Of a stretch of DNA of 43,073 bases, positions 1-7,603 are shown one piece after another. Position numbers and translations under genes: made by a program. Where the stretch lies: contig CALFER010000031.1 of assembly GCA_937951895.1 (NCBI GenBank), forward strand, positions 1-43,073, read 5' to 3'. The notes beneath the pieces are model-generated. The model was not told where the DNA came from and did no database searches. It was given only the letters and a program-made list of their open reading frames with translations. The DNA comes from an uncultured bacterium. Its GTDB lineage: Bacteria > CSSED10-310 > CALFER01. Every line of letters begins with the position of its first letter. Position 1 is the stretch's first letter.

Positions 1-565
1 CCTTCGGCTTGTCCTTGCCGGTCGGAACACCGATCGGAATGACGTTGAGGGGGATCGCATCGGTCGGGATCCCGAGCACGTTCCGGACATGTTCGACTCT
101 CGCGGTATCCGGATATGCGGCGGTCCAGACTGCACCGAGTCCGAGCGATTCCGCAGCGAGCAGAATGTTCTGACTCGCGCAGCACGCGTCGATGATCGCG
201 AACTCCCGGCTGCCCTCGTATGCGCGTTCGGGATGCGTGCATACGATGATTGCCGCGCCGGCCTTGTCGAGCATCTTGGCGTATGGAAGGCCTTCGGCGA
301 GTTTGTCCAGAACCGCGCGATCCGAGATCACCACGAACGACCAGGGTTGTTTATTCACAGCAGTCGGAGCTGCCATTCCGGCCTTCACGATCGTCTCGAG
401 CTGCTCCTTCTCAACTTTCGCTCCGGTGAAATGCCGGACACTTTTCCGAGAGTGAATGACGGACAGGGCGTCCGATCCCGGTTTGTCCGGTTTCTGCATG
501 TCTGCCGCCATGACTGACGATACGAAACACATCATCATCATCCAACCTTTCACGTGACGATTCAT
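1..565 (-). CDS. Nitroreductase family protein, exported, partial (3' end outside window)
   Basis: FMN-dependent nitroreductase-fold protein, read on the minus strand from ATG at 565 and still open at base 1 (188 codons visible). The N-terminus is a signal peptide (MNRHVKGWMMMMCFVSSVMA). The mature part shows the family landmarks: HSRKSVRHFTGAKVEKEQL near residue 38 (the Arg-Lys/Arg-Ser-x-Arg FMN-binding strand), AGMAAPTAVNKQPWSFVVI, and ASQNILLAAESLGLGAVW followed by PIGVPTGKDKPK. A Shine-Dalgarno GGAGGAG lies 4 nt upstream of the ATG, and a good promoter lies at 628-656. Most nitroreductases are cytosolic, so the signal peptide is notable, although exported members exist. Family assignment is firm; the substrate is unknown. 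The C-terminal end cannot be seen. Confidence 0.9.
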   Translation of the reverse strand, partial: MNRHVKGWMMMMCFVSSVMAADMQKPDKPGSDALSVIHSRKSVRHFTGAKVEKEQLETIVKAGMAAPTAVNKQPWSFVVISDRAVLDKLAEGLPYAKMLDKAGAAIIVCTHPERAYEGSREFAIIDACCASQNILLAAESLGLGAVWTAAYPDTARVEHVRNVLGIPTDAIPLNVIPIGVPTGKDKPK

Positions 566-627
566 CTTCTCCTCCATTTCCAACCGTCCGGCGCTACCCG
601 GAGGTCCGCTCATTCGATTACCTCATC

Positions 628-656
628 ATTATGATTTCCCGCATGTCACCCGTCAA
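628..656 (-). promoter_or_regulatory. Sigma-70-type promoter for the nitroreductase gene
   Basis: On the minus strand: -35 TTGACG (651-656), 17-bp spacer, -10 CATAAT (628-633). Each box differs from consensus at one base. The predicted transcript start near 621 leaves a leader of about 56 nt before the ATG at 565. Confidence 0.6.
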
Positions 657-698
657 TGCACACCATTGTGTCATTCTGTGAGGAGTCGGTTCTGACAT

Positions 699-727
699 TT
701 TACGTATCCGAAGAAGAGGTGTATGAT
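699..727 (+). promoter_or_regulatory. Sigma-70-type promoter for the EF-hand membrane protein
   Basis: -35 TTTACG (699-704), 17-bp spacer, -10 TATGAT (722-727). The start would fall near 734, about 34 nt before the ATG at 768. It is divergent from the nitroreductase promoter, with the two about 40 bp apart. Confidence 0.5.
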
Positions 728-767
728 CGGATATCAGGTCTGTCATGTATTTTGAAGGAGACAAGAT

Positions 768-2936
768 ATGAACAATCGGCATGAAGAGCACAAATGGTCG
801 TTTTATCGCGCGGGTGGATTCGATCAGGTCAAGATTGAAACGAGCGAGGATCTGACGCACATCGATCAGCTCGATCAGAAGCTCTGGGTCGCCCTGGGTT
901 GTCCGGTGAAAGGTCTGGTTTTCAACGACCACACACTGAAACTTCTCGATGTGGACAATGACGGCCGGATTCGTGCTCCTGAGGTGATCGGGGCCGTGAA
1001 ATGGGTCTGCTCGATCCTGAAGAACCCGGCCTTGATTGCGGGGAAACCCGAGGCACTGCCGCTTTCTGAGATCGATGATTCGTCTGACGAGGGCCGGCAG
1101 ATTCTGGCATCGGCCCGGGAAATCCTGAAAAATCTCGGCAAATCCACCTCTCAGACCATCTCAACCGAAGATACGATCAACACGGTATCGATCTTCGCAA
1201 AAACGCAGTTCAACGGAGACGGCATCATTACGGCTCAGTCGTCCGATCACGCCGCGGTTGTTTCCGTGATCAAGGATGTTGTGGCGACGCAGAACTCCGT
1301 CCGGGATCGCAGTGGACAAGATGGAATCGATCAACCGAAAATCGACGTTTTTTATACCGAAATCGAGCGATTTCTGGAGTGGTTCGGAAAATTTGACACG
1401 GGAATGGGTCTGACCGAACTGGGTCAGAACGCCAAGGCGTCGGCAGATGCGTTCGCGGCCATACAACCGAAGATCGACGACTATTTTACCCGACTTCAAC
1501 TGGCGGCTTACGACGACCGCGCCGCCGTGCTGCTGAACTCGGCCGATCAGGACTATCTCGAACTGGCACGGCAGGATCTCAATGCCGCCCGCGACCGGAT
1601 TGCCGCACTACCACTGGTCAAAATCCAGACACAGAATCGATTGCCTCTCACGACGGGAATCAACCCGGCCTGGGTATCCGCGATGAATGCCTTCCATGCT
1701 CAGGTTGTCGTTCCATTTCTCGGCAATGTCACCGAGATTTCCTTTGCCGACTGGCATAAGTTGAAAGCGAAGTTCACCGAGTATCTTGCCTGGATGGCAT
1801 CGAAGCCTGTCACTTCGGTCGAAGCGCTCGGTGCCGATCGGATGCGGGACATTCAGAAGTCGGTCCCCAAGGCGGTTCTCGATGACCTGATCCGGCAGGA
1901 TCTCGCTGTCGCGGCCGAGTCCAACGCGATCGATGCCGTCGATCGGCTTGTTCATTACACCCGCTATCTCGACACACTCCTCAACAATTTTATCTCGTTT
2001 CGCGATTTCTACGACCCGACGAAAAAGGCGATTTTCCAGATCGGTTCACTGTATCTCGATGGCCGGAGCTGCGATCTGTGCGTGCAGGTGGACGACGCGG
2101 GCAAACATGCCGAACTGGCCACGTTAAGCCGGACGTTCCTGGTGTACTGTCTATGCACGCGCAGAGGCTCGAATGACACCATGACCATTGCAGCGGCATT
2201 CACGGACGGGGATGCGGATCAGTTGCGCCCCGGGCGGAACGGCGTCTTTTATGACCGTCTGGGCCGCGATTGGGATGCCACGATCACGAAGATCGTCGAG
2301 CATCCGATCAGTCTGAGACAGGCGTTCTGGGCACCTTACAAGCAGATCGGCCGGATGATCGGCGATCAGATTCAGAAGATCGCGAGTGCCCGGTCGAAAG
2401 CGGTTGAGGAGAAAGCAGCCTCGACGATCGCGGATACCTCGAAAGCGGTGGCAGACGACAAGAAAGCGCCGGCGGCACAGGCCTTCGATGTCGGCAAGTT
2501 CGCCGGAATCTTCGCCGCGATCGGACTCGCGATCGGTGCAATCGGCACAGCCATCGCTTCCGTGGTCACCGGGTTCATGGGACTCGCCTGGTGGCAGATG
2601 CCTCTCGCAATACTGGGAATCATCCTGATCATTTCGGGCCCGTCGATGATCATCGCCTATTTCAAACTCCGCGCACGTAATCTCGGGCCGATTCTCGATG
2701 CCAACGGATGGGCGGTCAACTCGCGGGTCACGATCAACCTTCCATTCGGCCGTTCACTGACCCATCTCGCGGCAATCCCCGCCAATGCAGAACGCAGCTA
2801 TGTGGATCCATTCGGCGAGAAAAAACGACACTGGGGATTAATCGTTACGATGATCATCATTCTGGCTGCCGCGGGCGTTTTCCTGTGGAAATACGAACCG
2901 GCATGGCTGCTCGTGAGATCGTTCCTGGTTAAGTAG
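768..2936 (+). CDS. Large EF-hand-containing membrane protein of unknown function
   Basis: 722-aa protein starting at ATG 768, with GGAG of AAGGAGAC 8 nt upstream. A canonical EF-hand calcium loop, DVDNDGRIRAPE, lies near residues 62-73. A looser loop-like stretch (FNGDGIITAQ) lies near residues 148-158. The middle is soluble and mostly helical. The C-terminal 160 residues hold three likely membrane helices: AGIFAAIGLAIGAIGTAIAS (about 572-600), MPLAILGIILIISGPSMIIA (about 607-632) and LIVTMIIILAAAGVFLW (about 687-705). No signal peptide is visible, so the long N-terminal part is probably cytoplasmic and tethered by the C-terminal helices. Homologous conserved hypotheticals with one EF-hand near the start are my recollection, not a search result. 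A calcium-responsive membrane role is inference. Confidence 0.8.
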   Translation: MNNRHEEHKWSFYRAGGFDQVKIETSEDLTHIDQLDQKLWVALGCPVKGLVFNDHTLKLLDVDNDGRIRAPEVIGAVKWVCSILKNPALIAGKPEALPLSEIDDSSDEGRQILASAREILKNLGKSTSQTISTEDTINTVSIFAKTQFNGDGIITAQSSDHAAVVSVIKDVVATQNSVRDRSGQDGIDQPKIDVFYTEIERFLEWFGKFDTGMGLTELGQNAKASADAFAAIQPKIDDYFTRLQLAAYDDRAAVLLNSADQDYLELARQDLNAARDRIAALPLVKIQTQNRLPLTTGINPAWVSAMNAFHAQVVVPFLGNVTEISFADWHKLKAKFTEYLAWMASKPVTSVEALGADRMRDIQKSVPKAVLDDLIRQDLAVAAESNAIDAVDRLVHYTRYLDTLLNNFISFRDFYDPTKKAIFQIGSLYLDGRSCDLCVQVDDAGKHAELATLSRTFLVYCLCTRRGSNDTMTIAAAFTDGDADQLRPGRNGVFYDRLGRDWDATITKIVEHPISLRQAFWAPYKQIGRMIGDQIQKIASARSKAVEEKAASTIADTSKAVADDKKAPAAQAFDVGKFAGIFAAIGLAIGAIGTAIASVVTGFMGLAWWQMPLAILGIILIISGPSMIIAYFKLRARNLGPILDANGWAVNSRVTINLPFGRSLTHLAAIPANAERSYVDPFGEKKRHWGLIVTMIIILAAAGVFLWKYEPAWLLVRSFLVK

Positions 2937-2984
2937 GCCGGGGATCCGGACCATTCAGAGGAACGCAATCGATCGGTCACCCAT

Positions 2985-3629
2985 TCAAACCGGGATGACG
3001 AACAGCAGGATCGCGAAAAAATGCAGGACGGTGCCGCCCAGCACGAACAGATGCCAGATGGCATGGTGGTAGGGCAACTTCCGCCAGGCATAGAACAGCA
3101 CGCCGAACGTGTAGGACATTCCGCCGCCGAACAGCAGTGCCAGTCCCCCCGGAGCAATCCGTTCCGTCAGAGGCTTGATCGCAACGATCACGACCCAACC
3201 CATCAGAATATAGAGTACGACCGAGATGATGGGGTATCTCAGAATCAGATTCGTTTGAAAGATGATCCCGGCGGCGGCCACTGCCCAGACGATACCGAAG
3301 AGCGTCCATCCCCATGGTCCCTGCAGGGTGATCAGTGTGAATGGCGTATAGGTGCCGGCAATGAGGAGGAAGATGGCGGAATGATCGATCAGCCGGAGGA
3401 TGGATTTGACCCTCGGAATCGGAATGCTGTGATACAGGGTAGATGAGGTGTACAGCAGGACCATCGTGAAGCCGAAAATGCTGACGCCCACGATGTGGCG
3501 AGCGCTTCCGAAGACACTGGCAAACGCAGTCAGGACACCCAGCCCGCCGATGGATAACAGGATGCCGATCCCATGTGTGAGACTGTTGGCGATCTCCTCA
3601 CCCGGACTGTATCGCATCTGAATCGTCAT
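2985..3629 (-). CDS. trhA: Hemolysin III / TrhA family membrane protein
   Basis: 214-aa seven-helix membrane protein of the hemolysin III (PAQR-like, YqfA/TrhA) family. Family signatures: GEEIANSLTHGIG at the N-terminus, a Ser in the first helices followed by LYTSSTLYHSI (about residues 60-70), IDHSAIFLLIAGTYTPF (about 84-100) and YHHAIWHLFVLGGTVLHFF near the C-terminus. The conserved His and Asp residues (LYH, DHSAIF, HAIWH) form the predicted zinc site of the PAQR fold. Length matches the family. The ATG overlaps the stop of the upstream gene (ATGA, 3626-3629), so the two are translationally coupled. Members affect membrane energetics; classic haemolytic activity is doubtful for most of them. 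Confidence 0.93.
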   Translation of the reverse strand: MTIQMRYSPGEEIANSLTHGIGILLSIGGLGVLTAFASVFGSARHIVGVSIFGFTMVLLYTSSTLYHSIPIPRVKSILRLIDHSAIFLLIAGTYTPFTLITLQGPWGWTLFGIVWAVAAAGIIFQTNLILRYPIISVVLYILMGWVVIVAIKPLTERIAPGGLALLFGGGMSYTFGVLFYAWRKLPYHHAIWHLFVLGGTVLHFFAILLFVIPV

Positions 3630-3862
3630 GCCTTACCTGCGATATACTGACAATATCCGTACGCTATCGGTCCGGTCCGGGTCAGCTCACAGGGGAATTC
3701 CGGACACTCGAAACAGTACCGGATACCCTTGCCGAAGGCGCACGAGCAGATCCGGCAGAACCGATTCTGTCTGGGGACACATCCGGCTTCGCCATTCGGA
3801 CATTGACCGGTTGTCATTCTGGGACACTTCTCACACGCGATGCCGCATACCGCTATCTTCAT
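3626..3862 (-). CDS. Small cysteine-rich protein, DUF3795-like
   Basis: 78-aa protein with nine cysteines arranged largely in pairs: CGIACEKCPRM, GQCPNGEAGC, FCRICSCA, YCFECPEFPCE. The starting motif CGxxCxxCP and the CxxCPxFPC tail are characteristic of the DUF3795 group of putative metal-binding or Fe-S small proteins. No signal peptide, so cytoplasmic. The stop codon overlaps the start of the hemolysin III gene by 4 nt, implying co-expression. The function is not known. Confidence 0.8.
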   Translation of the reverse strand: MKIAVCGIACEKCPRMTTGQCPNGEAGCVPRQNRFCRICSCAFGKGIRYCFECPEFPCELTRTGPIAYGYCQYIAGKA

Positions 3863-3911
3863 CTGATTCTCCGGTTTTTCAATCGAGCGACCATGGTTCG
3901 GGTTCGGGGAT

Positions 3912-4682
3912 TCAACGGTTGACGGTATTACCCCTCAGGACTTCATGATCATAACCCAATCCACGACAGGACGGTAGATCGATTACAATGAGTTCGCATT
4001 TCGATCGTGCACATCCATCGAGATTTCTTTCGGGATCAAGACGAGCCTGATCGCGGGGACGGAGTTCCCAACCGTTGAAGACCATTTCGCCTTCGATCAT
4101 GTAGATAAAAATCTTCCGATTCGGGTTCGGGCGATAACTCAGAATCTGACCCTCATCAAACGATCCCCGATAGATCGCTGCATCCGTGTGAAATGAAATG
4201 AATGGATAGCGCTCCGATGCCGCATCTTCCCTTCGGCCGGATGCCACGAGACTCAGGCGGTTGATCCAGCGATCCGGCGAACAGGCGATCTGATCATACG
4301 AAGGCTCCAGTCCGGGGATATCCGGATGAAACCATATCTGAAAGAACGAAACCGGTTTCTGTCCGAGATTGTATTCGGAGTGAGTCAGGCCGGTACCGGC
4401 GGTCATCCGCTGAATGTCTCCGGAGTGGATGATCGTCCGATTTCCCATACTGTCGGCATGCGTGACCTCACCGTCCAGTACAACCGTGATGATTTCCATC
4501 TCCCGATGAGGGTGTGTGGGAAAACCGGTTCCAGGCATCATGACATCGTCATTGAACACCCGCAGCGCGCTGAACTGAATGTTCTCGGGATCGTAATACT
4601 CCGAAAACGAAAAAAGCCAGTATGTTTTCAACCATCCGAAATCTGAGTAGTGCCTGTCGAGCGCTCGAGTGATCCGGATCAT
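3912..4682 (-). CDS. Pirin family protein (YhhW/quercetin dioxygenase-like)
   Basis: 256-aa bicupin of the pirin family. The ATG at 4680-4682 overlaps the TGA of the upstream EEP gene (ATGA), and the family's typical start (MIRITRALDRHYSDFGWLKT) follows directly. A longer in-frame extension reaches back to 4796 but is rejected because it lies inside the upstream gene. Cupin motif 1 is FPTHPHREMEIITVVLDGEVTHADSMG (about residues 55-82); its two His and one Glu, with the His of TGLTHSEYN, are the metal ligands of YhhW-type enzymes. LGQKPVSFFQIWFHPD follows. Pirins bind Fe(II) or similar metals, and YhhW cleaves quercetin; the physiological substrate here is unknown. Confidence 0.92.
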   Translation of the reverse strand: MIRITRALDRHYSDFGWLKTYWLFSFSEYYDPENIQFSALRVFNDDVMMPGTGFPTHPHREMEIITVVLDGEVTHADSMGNRTIIHSGDIQRMTAGTGLTHSEYNLGQKPVSFFQIWFHPDIPGLEPSYDQIACSPDRWINRLSLVASGRREDAASERYPFISFHTDAAIYRGSFDEGQILSYRPNPNRKIFIYMIEGEMVFNGWELRPRDQARLDPERNLDGCARSKCELIVIDLPSCRGLGYDHEVLRGNTVNR

Positions 4683-6070
4683 TCCGTGTACCCGAACTCG
4701 ACTGCCGCCAGATTGCTCAGGAGCGAGAAATCCGTGACGGTAGTGACTGCGCCGTAAAACTTGAGACCGGAAGCGGATCCGACTCCACCAGGCCATTCGA
4801 ATTCAAGAACGATCAAATCCCGGACTTCCTTTGACAGAAGATCCACGACTGACCATCCGACATCCTGACTCCAGTCCGGATGGAAGAAAAACTCCCCATA
4901 CGCATCCAGCACGATGAACTGAGCCATTCTGCGGAAGATTTCGTCATTCCGGATTGTAAATCGCAACAGGAAGGGTTCACCGGGGTGGAACATGGAGCCG
5001 GAGAGTCCGAATTCAACGGTCGGGTCTTCAGGAGCACCCGTCGGGGTCGGGGTCGGGGTCGGAACGGCTGTCGAGGTGGATTCCGGGGTCGGCGTGTATG
5101 TCGGTCGAGGCGATGTTGTCGGCGTGCGTGTCGGTGTGGGCGAGGGTCCCGGAGTGAATGTCGCTGTCGGAGGCCCGCTCGGAGTTGGGGATCGGGTCGG
5201 TGTCGGAGACAACTGGACTCCGATTTCGAATGCCCGCATCACGGCCATGTGTTGCATCCCGTTTACATGCGAATCCGCATATTGCACCGGAGAAACCTCG
5301 GTCAGCGGGGTATACACATGGCTGTCGAACACCAATCCCTGCGGGTAGGAACTCGATCCGATGTGCAGCGTAGTATGGGCTGCATCGAGAACCGAGTTTG
5401 GCATGACCCAGTCGTAGGGTTTCGTCCGGGGTTCGCTGGTGTTTCCGTTCCCGTTCTGATCCGCCGGTATATGCGAAGTGGCATTTAAAAAGGTATTGAA
5501 TGTACCGACCGCGGCTTCGCTGCGAGTCGCCGTGTTCAGATCACCGCCGACGACGATGTAGTGATCGAGTTCGAAGTTGTCGAGGATGAGGTCTCGAAGG
5601 AGCAATGCTTCCTGGTTGCGCGTAGCACTCTCGGAATCGGCCTTCAGATGCACACTCACGCACTGCAGATCGATATCGCCCGGGATGTCGATGACAGCCC
5701 ATGCGAAATCCCGGTTATCGATGTAGGTATCGTTCCAGGTGCCGGACGAAATAATCGGGTACCGACTGACGATCCCGTTCGGGATATCATCTCCACCGGA
5801 TTCGACGTAATACTCGAAATCGGTCCCGAATGCCAGATTGACCAGATCGCGCAGCGATCCCTGGCGATAATTGAATTCCTGGATCAGCACGACATCCGGA
5901 TCGAGGCCCTGGAATATGCGGATTCCGGCGCTTTCATACGCTTGACTCGTCCCGCTCGAGATATTCGCTGCCATGATTTTCAGAACTTCCGCGCCGGCAG
6001 GCTGTGCGGTCAGTGCGATAACTACCAGGAACACAAACAACGGATACGAAGCGGTTCGAATCGTCTTCAT
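4679..6070 (-). CDS. Secreted endonuclease/exonuclease/phosphatase (EEP) protein with Pro/Thr linker and shared C-terminal domain
   Basis: 463-aa exported protein. I start at ATG 6070 because it opens a clean signal peptide (MKTIRTASYPLFVFLVVIAL, then QPAGA); the longer frame to 6163 overlaps the neighbouring gene. Residues about 25-285 are an EEP (DNase I-like) domain: IMAANISSG, DVVLIQEFNY (catalytic Glu), YIVVGGDLNTATRSE (Asp/Asn pair), PYDWVMPN and DSHVNGMQHMAV (Asp-His near the end). Residues 287-349 are a Pro/Thr linker of PTPTRTPT type. Residues 350-463 are the domain shared by nine proteins in this window (SMFHPGEPF, IVLDAYGEFFFHPDW, EFEWPGGVGSASGLKFYGA, EFGYTE). Its EEP half is closely related to that of the protein at 39793-42210. 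Extracellular nuclease or phosphodiesterase activity is inferred. Confidence 0.9.
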   Translation of the reverse strand: MKTIRTASYPLFVFLVVIALTAQPAGAEVLKIMAANISSGTSQAYESAGIRIFQGLDPDVVLIQEFNYRQGSLRDLVNLAFGTDFEYYVESGGDDIPNGIVSRYPIISSGTWNDTYIDNRDFAWAVIDIPGDIDLQCVSVHLKADSESATRNQEALLLRDLILDNFELDHYIVVGGDLNTATRSEAAVGTFNTFLNATSHIPADQNGNGNTSEPRTKPYDWVMPNSVLDAAHTTLHIGSSSYPQGLVFDSHVYTPLTEVSPVQYADSHVNGMQHMAVMRAFEIGVQLSPTPTRSPTPSGPPTATFTPGPSPTPTRTPTTSPRPTYTPTPESTSTAVPTPTPTPTGAPEDPTVEFGLSGSMFHPGEPFLLRFTIRNDEIFRRMAQFIVLDAYGEFFFHPDWSQDVGWSVVDLLSKEVRDLIVLEFEWPGGVGSASGLKFYGAVTTVTDFSLLSNLAAVEFGYTE

Positions 6071-6116
6071 ATTTTCAGAATACCTGCAAATGTTGAAGGA
6101 AGGCAAATCCGTGCGC

Positions 6117-7397
6117 TCACGATTCGCCGATGAAGTCCCGATCATCCGTTCCGGCGCGAGCATGCTGCCGCCGGTAGCGACGGGCGGACTTGATCAGATT
6201 GGAAACGTGCGTCAAATCCGTGGTATCGGTCATCAGGAGTGCACGGACGGCGGCATGATCGAGTTTGATACCCTGCTCGTCGGCGAAAATCACGAGTCGG
6301 ATGAGCATGGCGAGATCGACGCGGCGGAGGACTTCGCGTTGCGACAGTTTCTGCAGACGCCATGTCGTTTCCGTGGCTTCTCCGGCTGTACCCGGTTTTT
6401 CGTTTCGCAGGAGCAATCGGGCCTTGTACAGAACATTCAGCACATTCCGCGCATCGTCGGCCCCGATTACGTCTCCGCCCTTGAGAACCAGCGTTTCGTG
6501 GAGCTGGCGACGATCCAATGCATCGAGACCCGTGAGCAAATCGAACACACGCTTGAGTTGCACCCGCGTCACGCCCCGCCAGTTCCGTTTTCTGAGCCCC
6601 TCCAGATACTGCTCGGTCGCAATCGCCGGTTTTTTTGATTTCGGTTCCGGCGCGGGTTCCGGATGCGGAGGAGTCGGTTCCACGGGAATCGGGTTGGTGC
6701 CGAGCGCCGCGAACCAGGTTTTCAGAGTCGGGTCGAAGCGTACCTGGATGTTTTCGATGGTTTTCAAGAATCCTGTGAACGATGAAAAGCCCCATGTCTT
6801 TTCATTGAATGCACTGTCGATGTTCCGCATGCTGTCTTTGAGCAACGAGCAGTTGACAGGCCCGTCGAACGTCTTCAGGACCTGGAGCGCGAGTTCCGCC
6901 GCGTTTTCCATTTCGGGTTGCGGCGCTGCGGCGACGGGTTGGATCGCGAGATCCGTGTAGATGTAGCGTGAGCATGAACTCTTGACGATTTCACTCAGAG
7001 GGGATCTCGGCCCGACGCCGATGACTTCCTTCCCGAGTTCCCGCAGACGACGGAACAAGGGACTGAAATCGGAATCCCCGGTTGCCAGAACGTACCATTC
7101 GATTTCCTTGACCCGCCAGACGTATTCCATGACATCGACGATCATCTGGATATCCGCCGAGTTCTTTCCGCTGACCGGATGGAAATTGTGAATCAACTCG
7201 AAACCCCAGCGGGTCATGATGCCCTGATGCACTTCAGAGAGACATCCGTGCGCCCATCGCCCGTAGGCGCGGCGAACGATCGCCTGCCCCACCGTGCTCA
7301 ATTCGCGCATCAACATGTCGATGCCTCCCTTTTTGATCCACTGAGTCAGATTTTCACTATCGATAAACACCGCCAACTTACTCGTCATCAATTGCAT
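6117..7397 (-). CDS. NYN domain (PIN-like nuclease) protein with OST-HTH/LOTUS-like domain
   Basis: 426-aa cytosolic protein. Residues about 5-150 are a NYN/LabA-type domain: KLAVFIDSENLTQ (first acidic residue), GKNSADIQMIVDVME (Asp), and WYVLATGDSDFSPLFRRLRELGKEVIG (Asp-x-Asp), matching the acidic metal-binding set of PIN-fold RNases. Residues about 168-240 resemble an OST-HTH/LOTUS RNA-binding module (ALQVLKTFDGPVNCSLLKDSM, then SSFTGFLKTIENIQVRFDP). A second, basic helical part (about 265-425) holds winged-helix-like segments (RGVTRVQLKRVFDLL; RDDLTHVSN-type region near the end) that I do not recognise. AAGGA lies 5 nt before the ATG. Likely an RNA-processing or RNA-degrading protein. Confidence 0.85.
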   Translation of the reverse strand: MQLMTSKLAVFIDSENLTQWIKKGGIDMLMRELSTVGQAIVRRAYGRWAHGCLSEVHQGIMTRWGFELIHNFHPVSGKNSADIQMIVDVMEYVWRVKEIEWYVLATGDSDFSPLFRRLRELGKEVIGVGPRSPLSEIVKSSCSRYIYTDLAIQPVAAAPQPEMENAAELALQVLKTFDGPVNCSLLKDSMRNIDSAFNEKTWGFSSFTGFLKTIENIQVRFDPTLKTWFAALGTNPIPVEPTPPHPEPAPEPKSKKPAIATEQYLEGLRKRNWRGVTRVQLKRVFDLLTGLDALDRRQLHETLVLKGGDVIGADDARNVLNVLYKARLLLRNEKPGTAGEATETTWRLQKLSQREVLRRVDLAMLIRLVIFADEQGIKLDHAAVRALLMTDTTDLTHVSNLIKSARRYRRQHARAGTDDRDFIGES

Positions 7398-7460
7398 TTC
7401 TTCCTTTCATAACGGGTCTCTCCGATGCCGTTGTGCATCTCCGAGATCCGAGCGGTCCGG

Positions 7461-7466
7461 ATTATA
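7461..7466 (-). promoter_or_regulatory. -10 box, probable promoter of the NYN gene
   Basis: Perfect TATAAT on the minus strand, 64 bp upstream of the ATG at 7397. The -35 is weak (TTCGCA with a 19-bp spacer), so only the -10 is convincing. The 206-bp divergent gap to the kinase gene contains no gene. Confidence 0.4.
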
Positions 7467-7603
7467 CATACATGACGCATCAATTGCGAATCGAATGTCC
7501 TCGTCCGGATCTGCCCGAACGCAAAACAAGCGGAAAAATAATACGAATTCACCCTTGAAATGTGGTATGGTATCCACGGTGTGTTCCCGCGAAGGAGACC
7601 CGA

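Noticed and set aside
4683..4796. N-terminal extension of pirin
   Set aside because: Lies within the upstream gene; the family start fits ATG 4682 with ATGA overlap.
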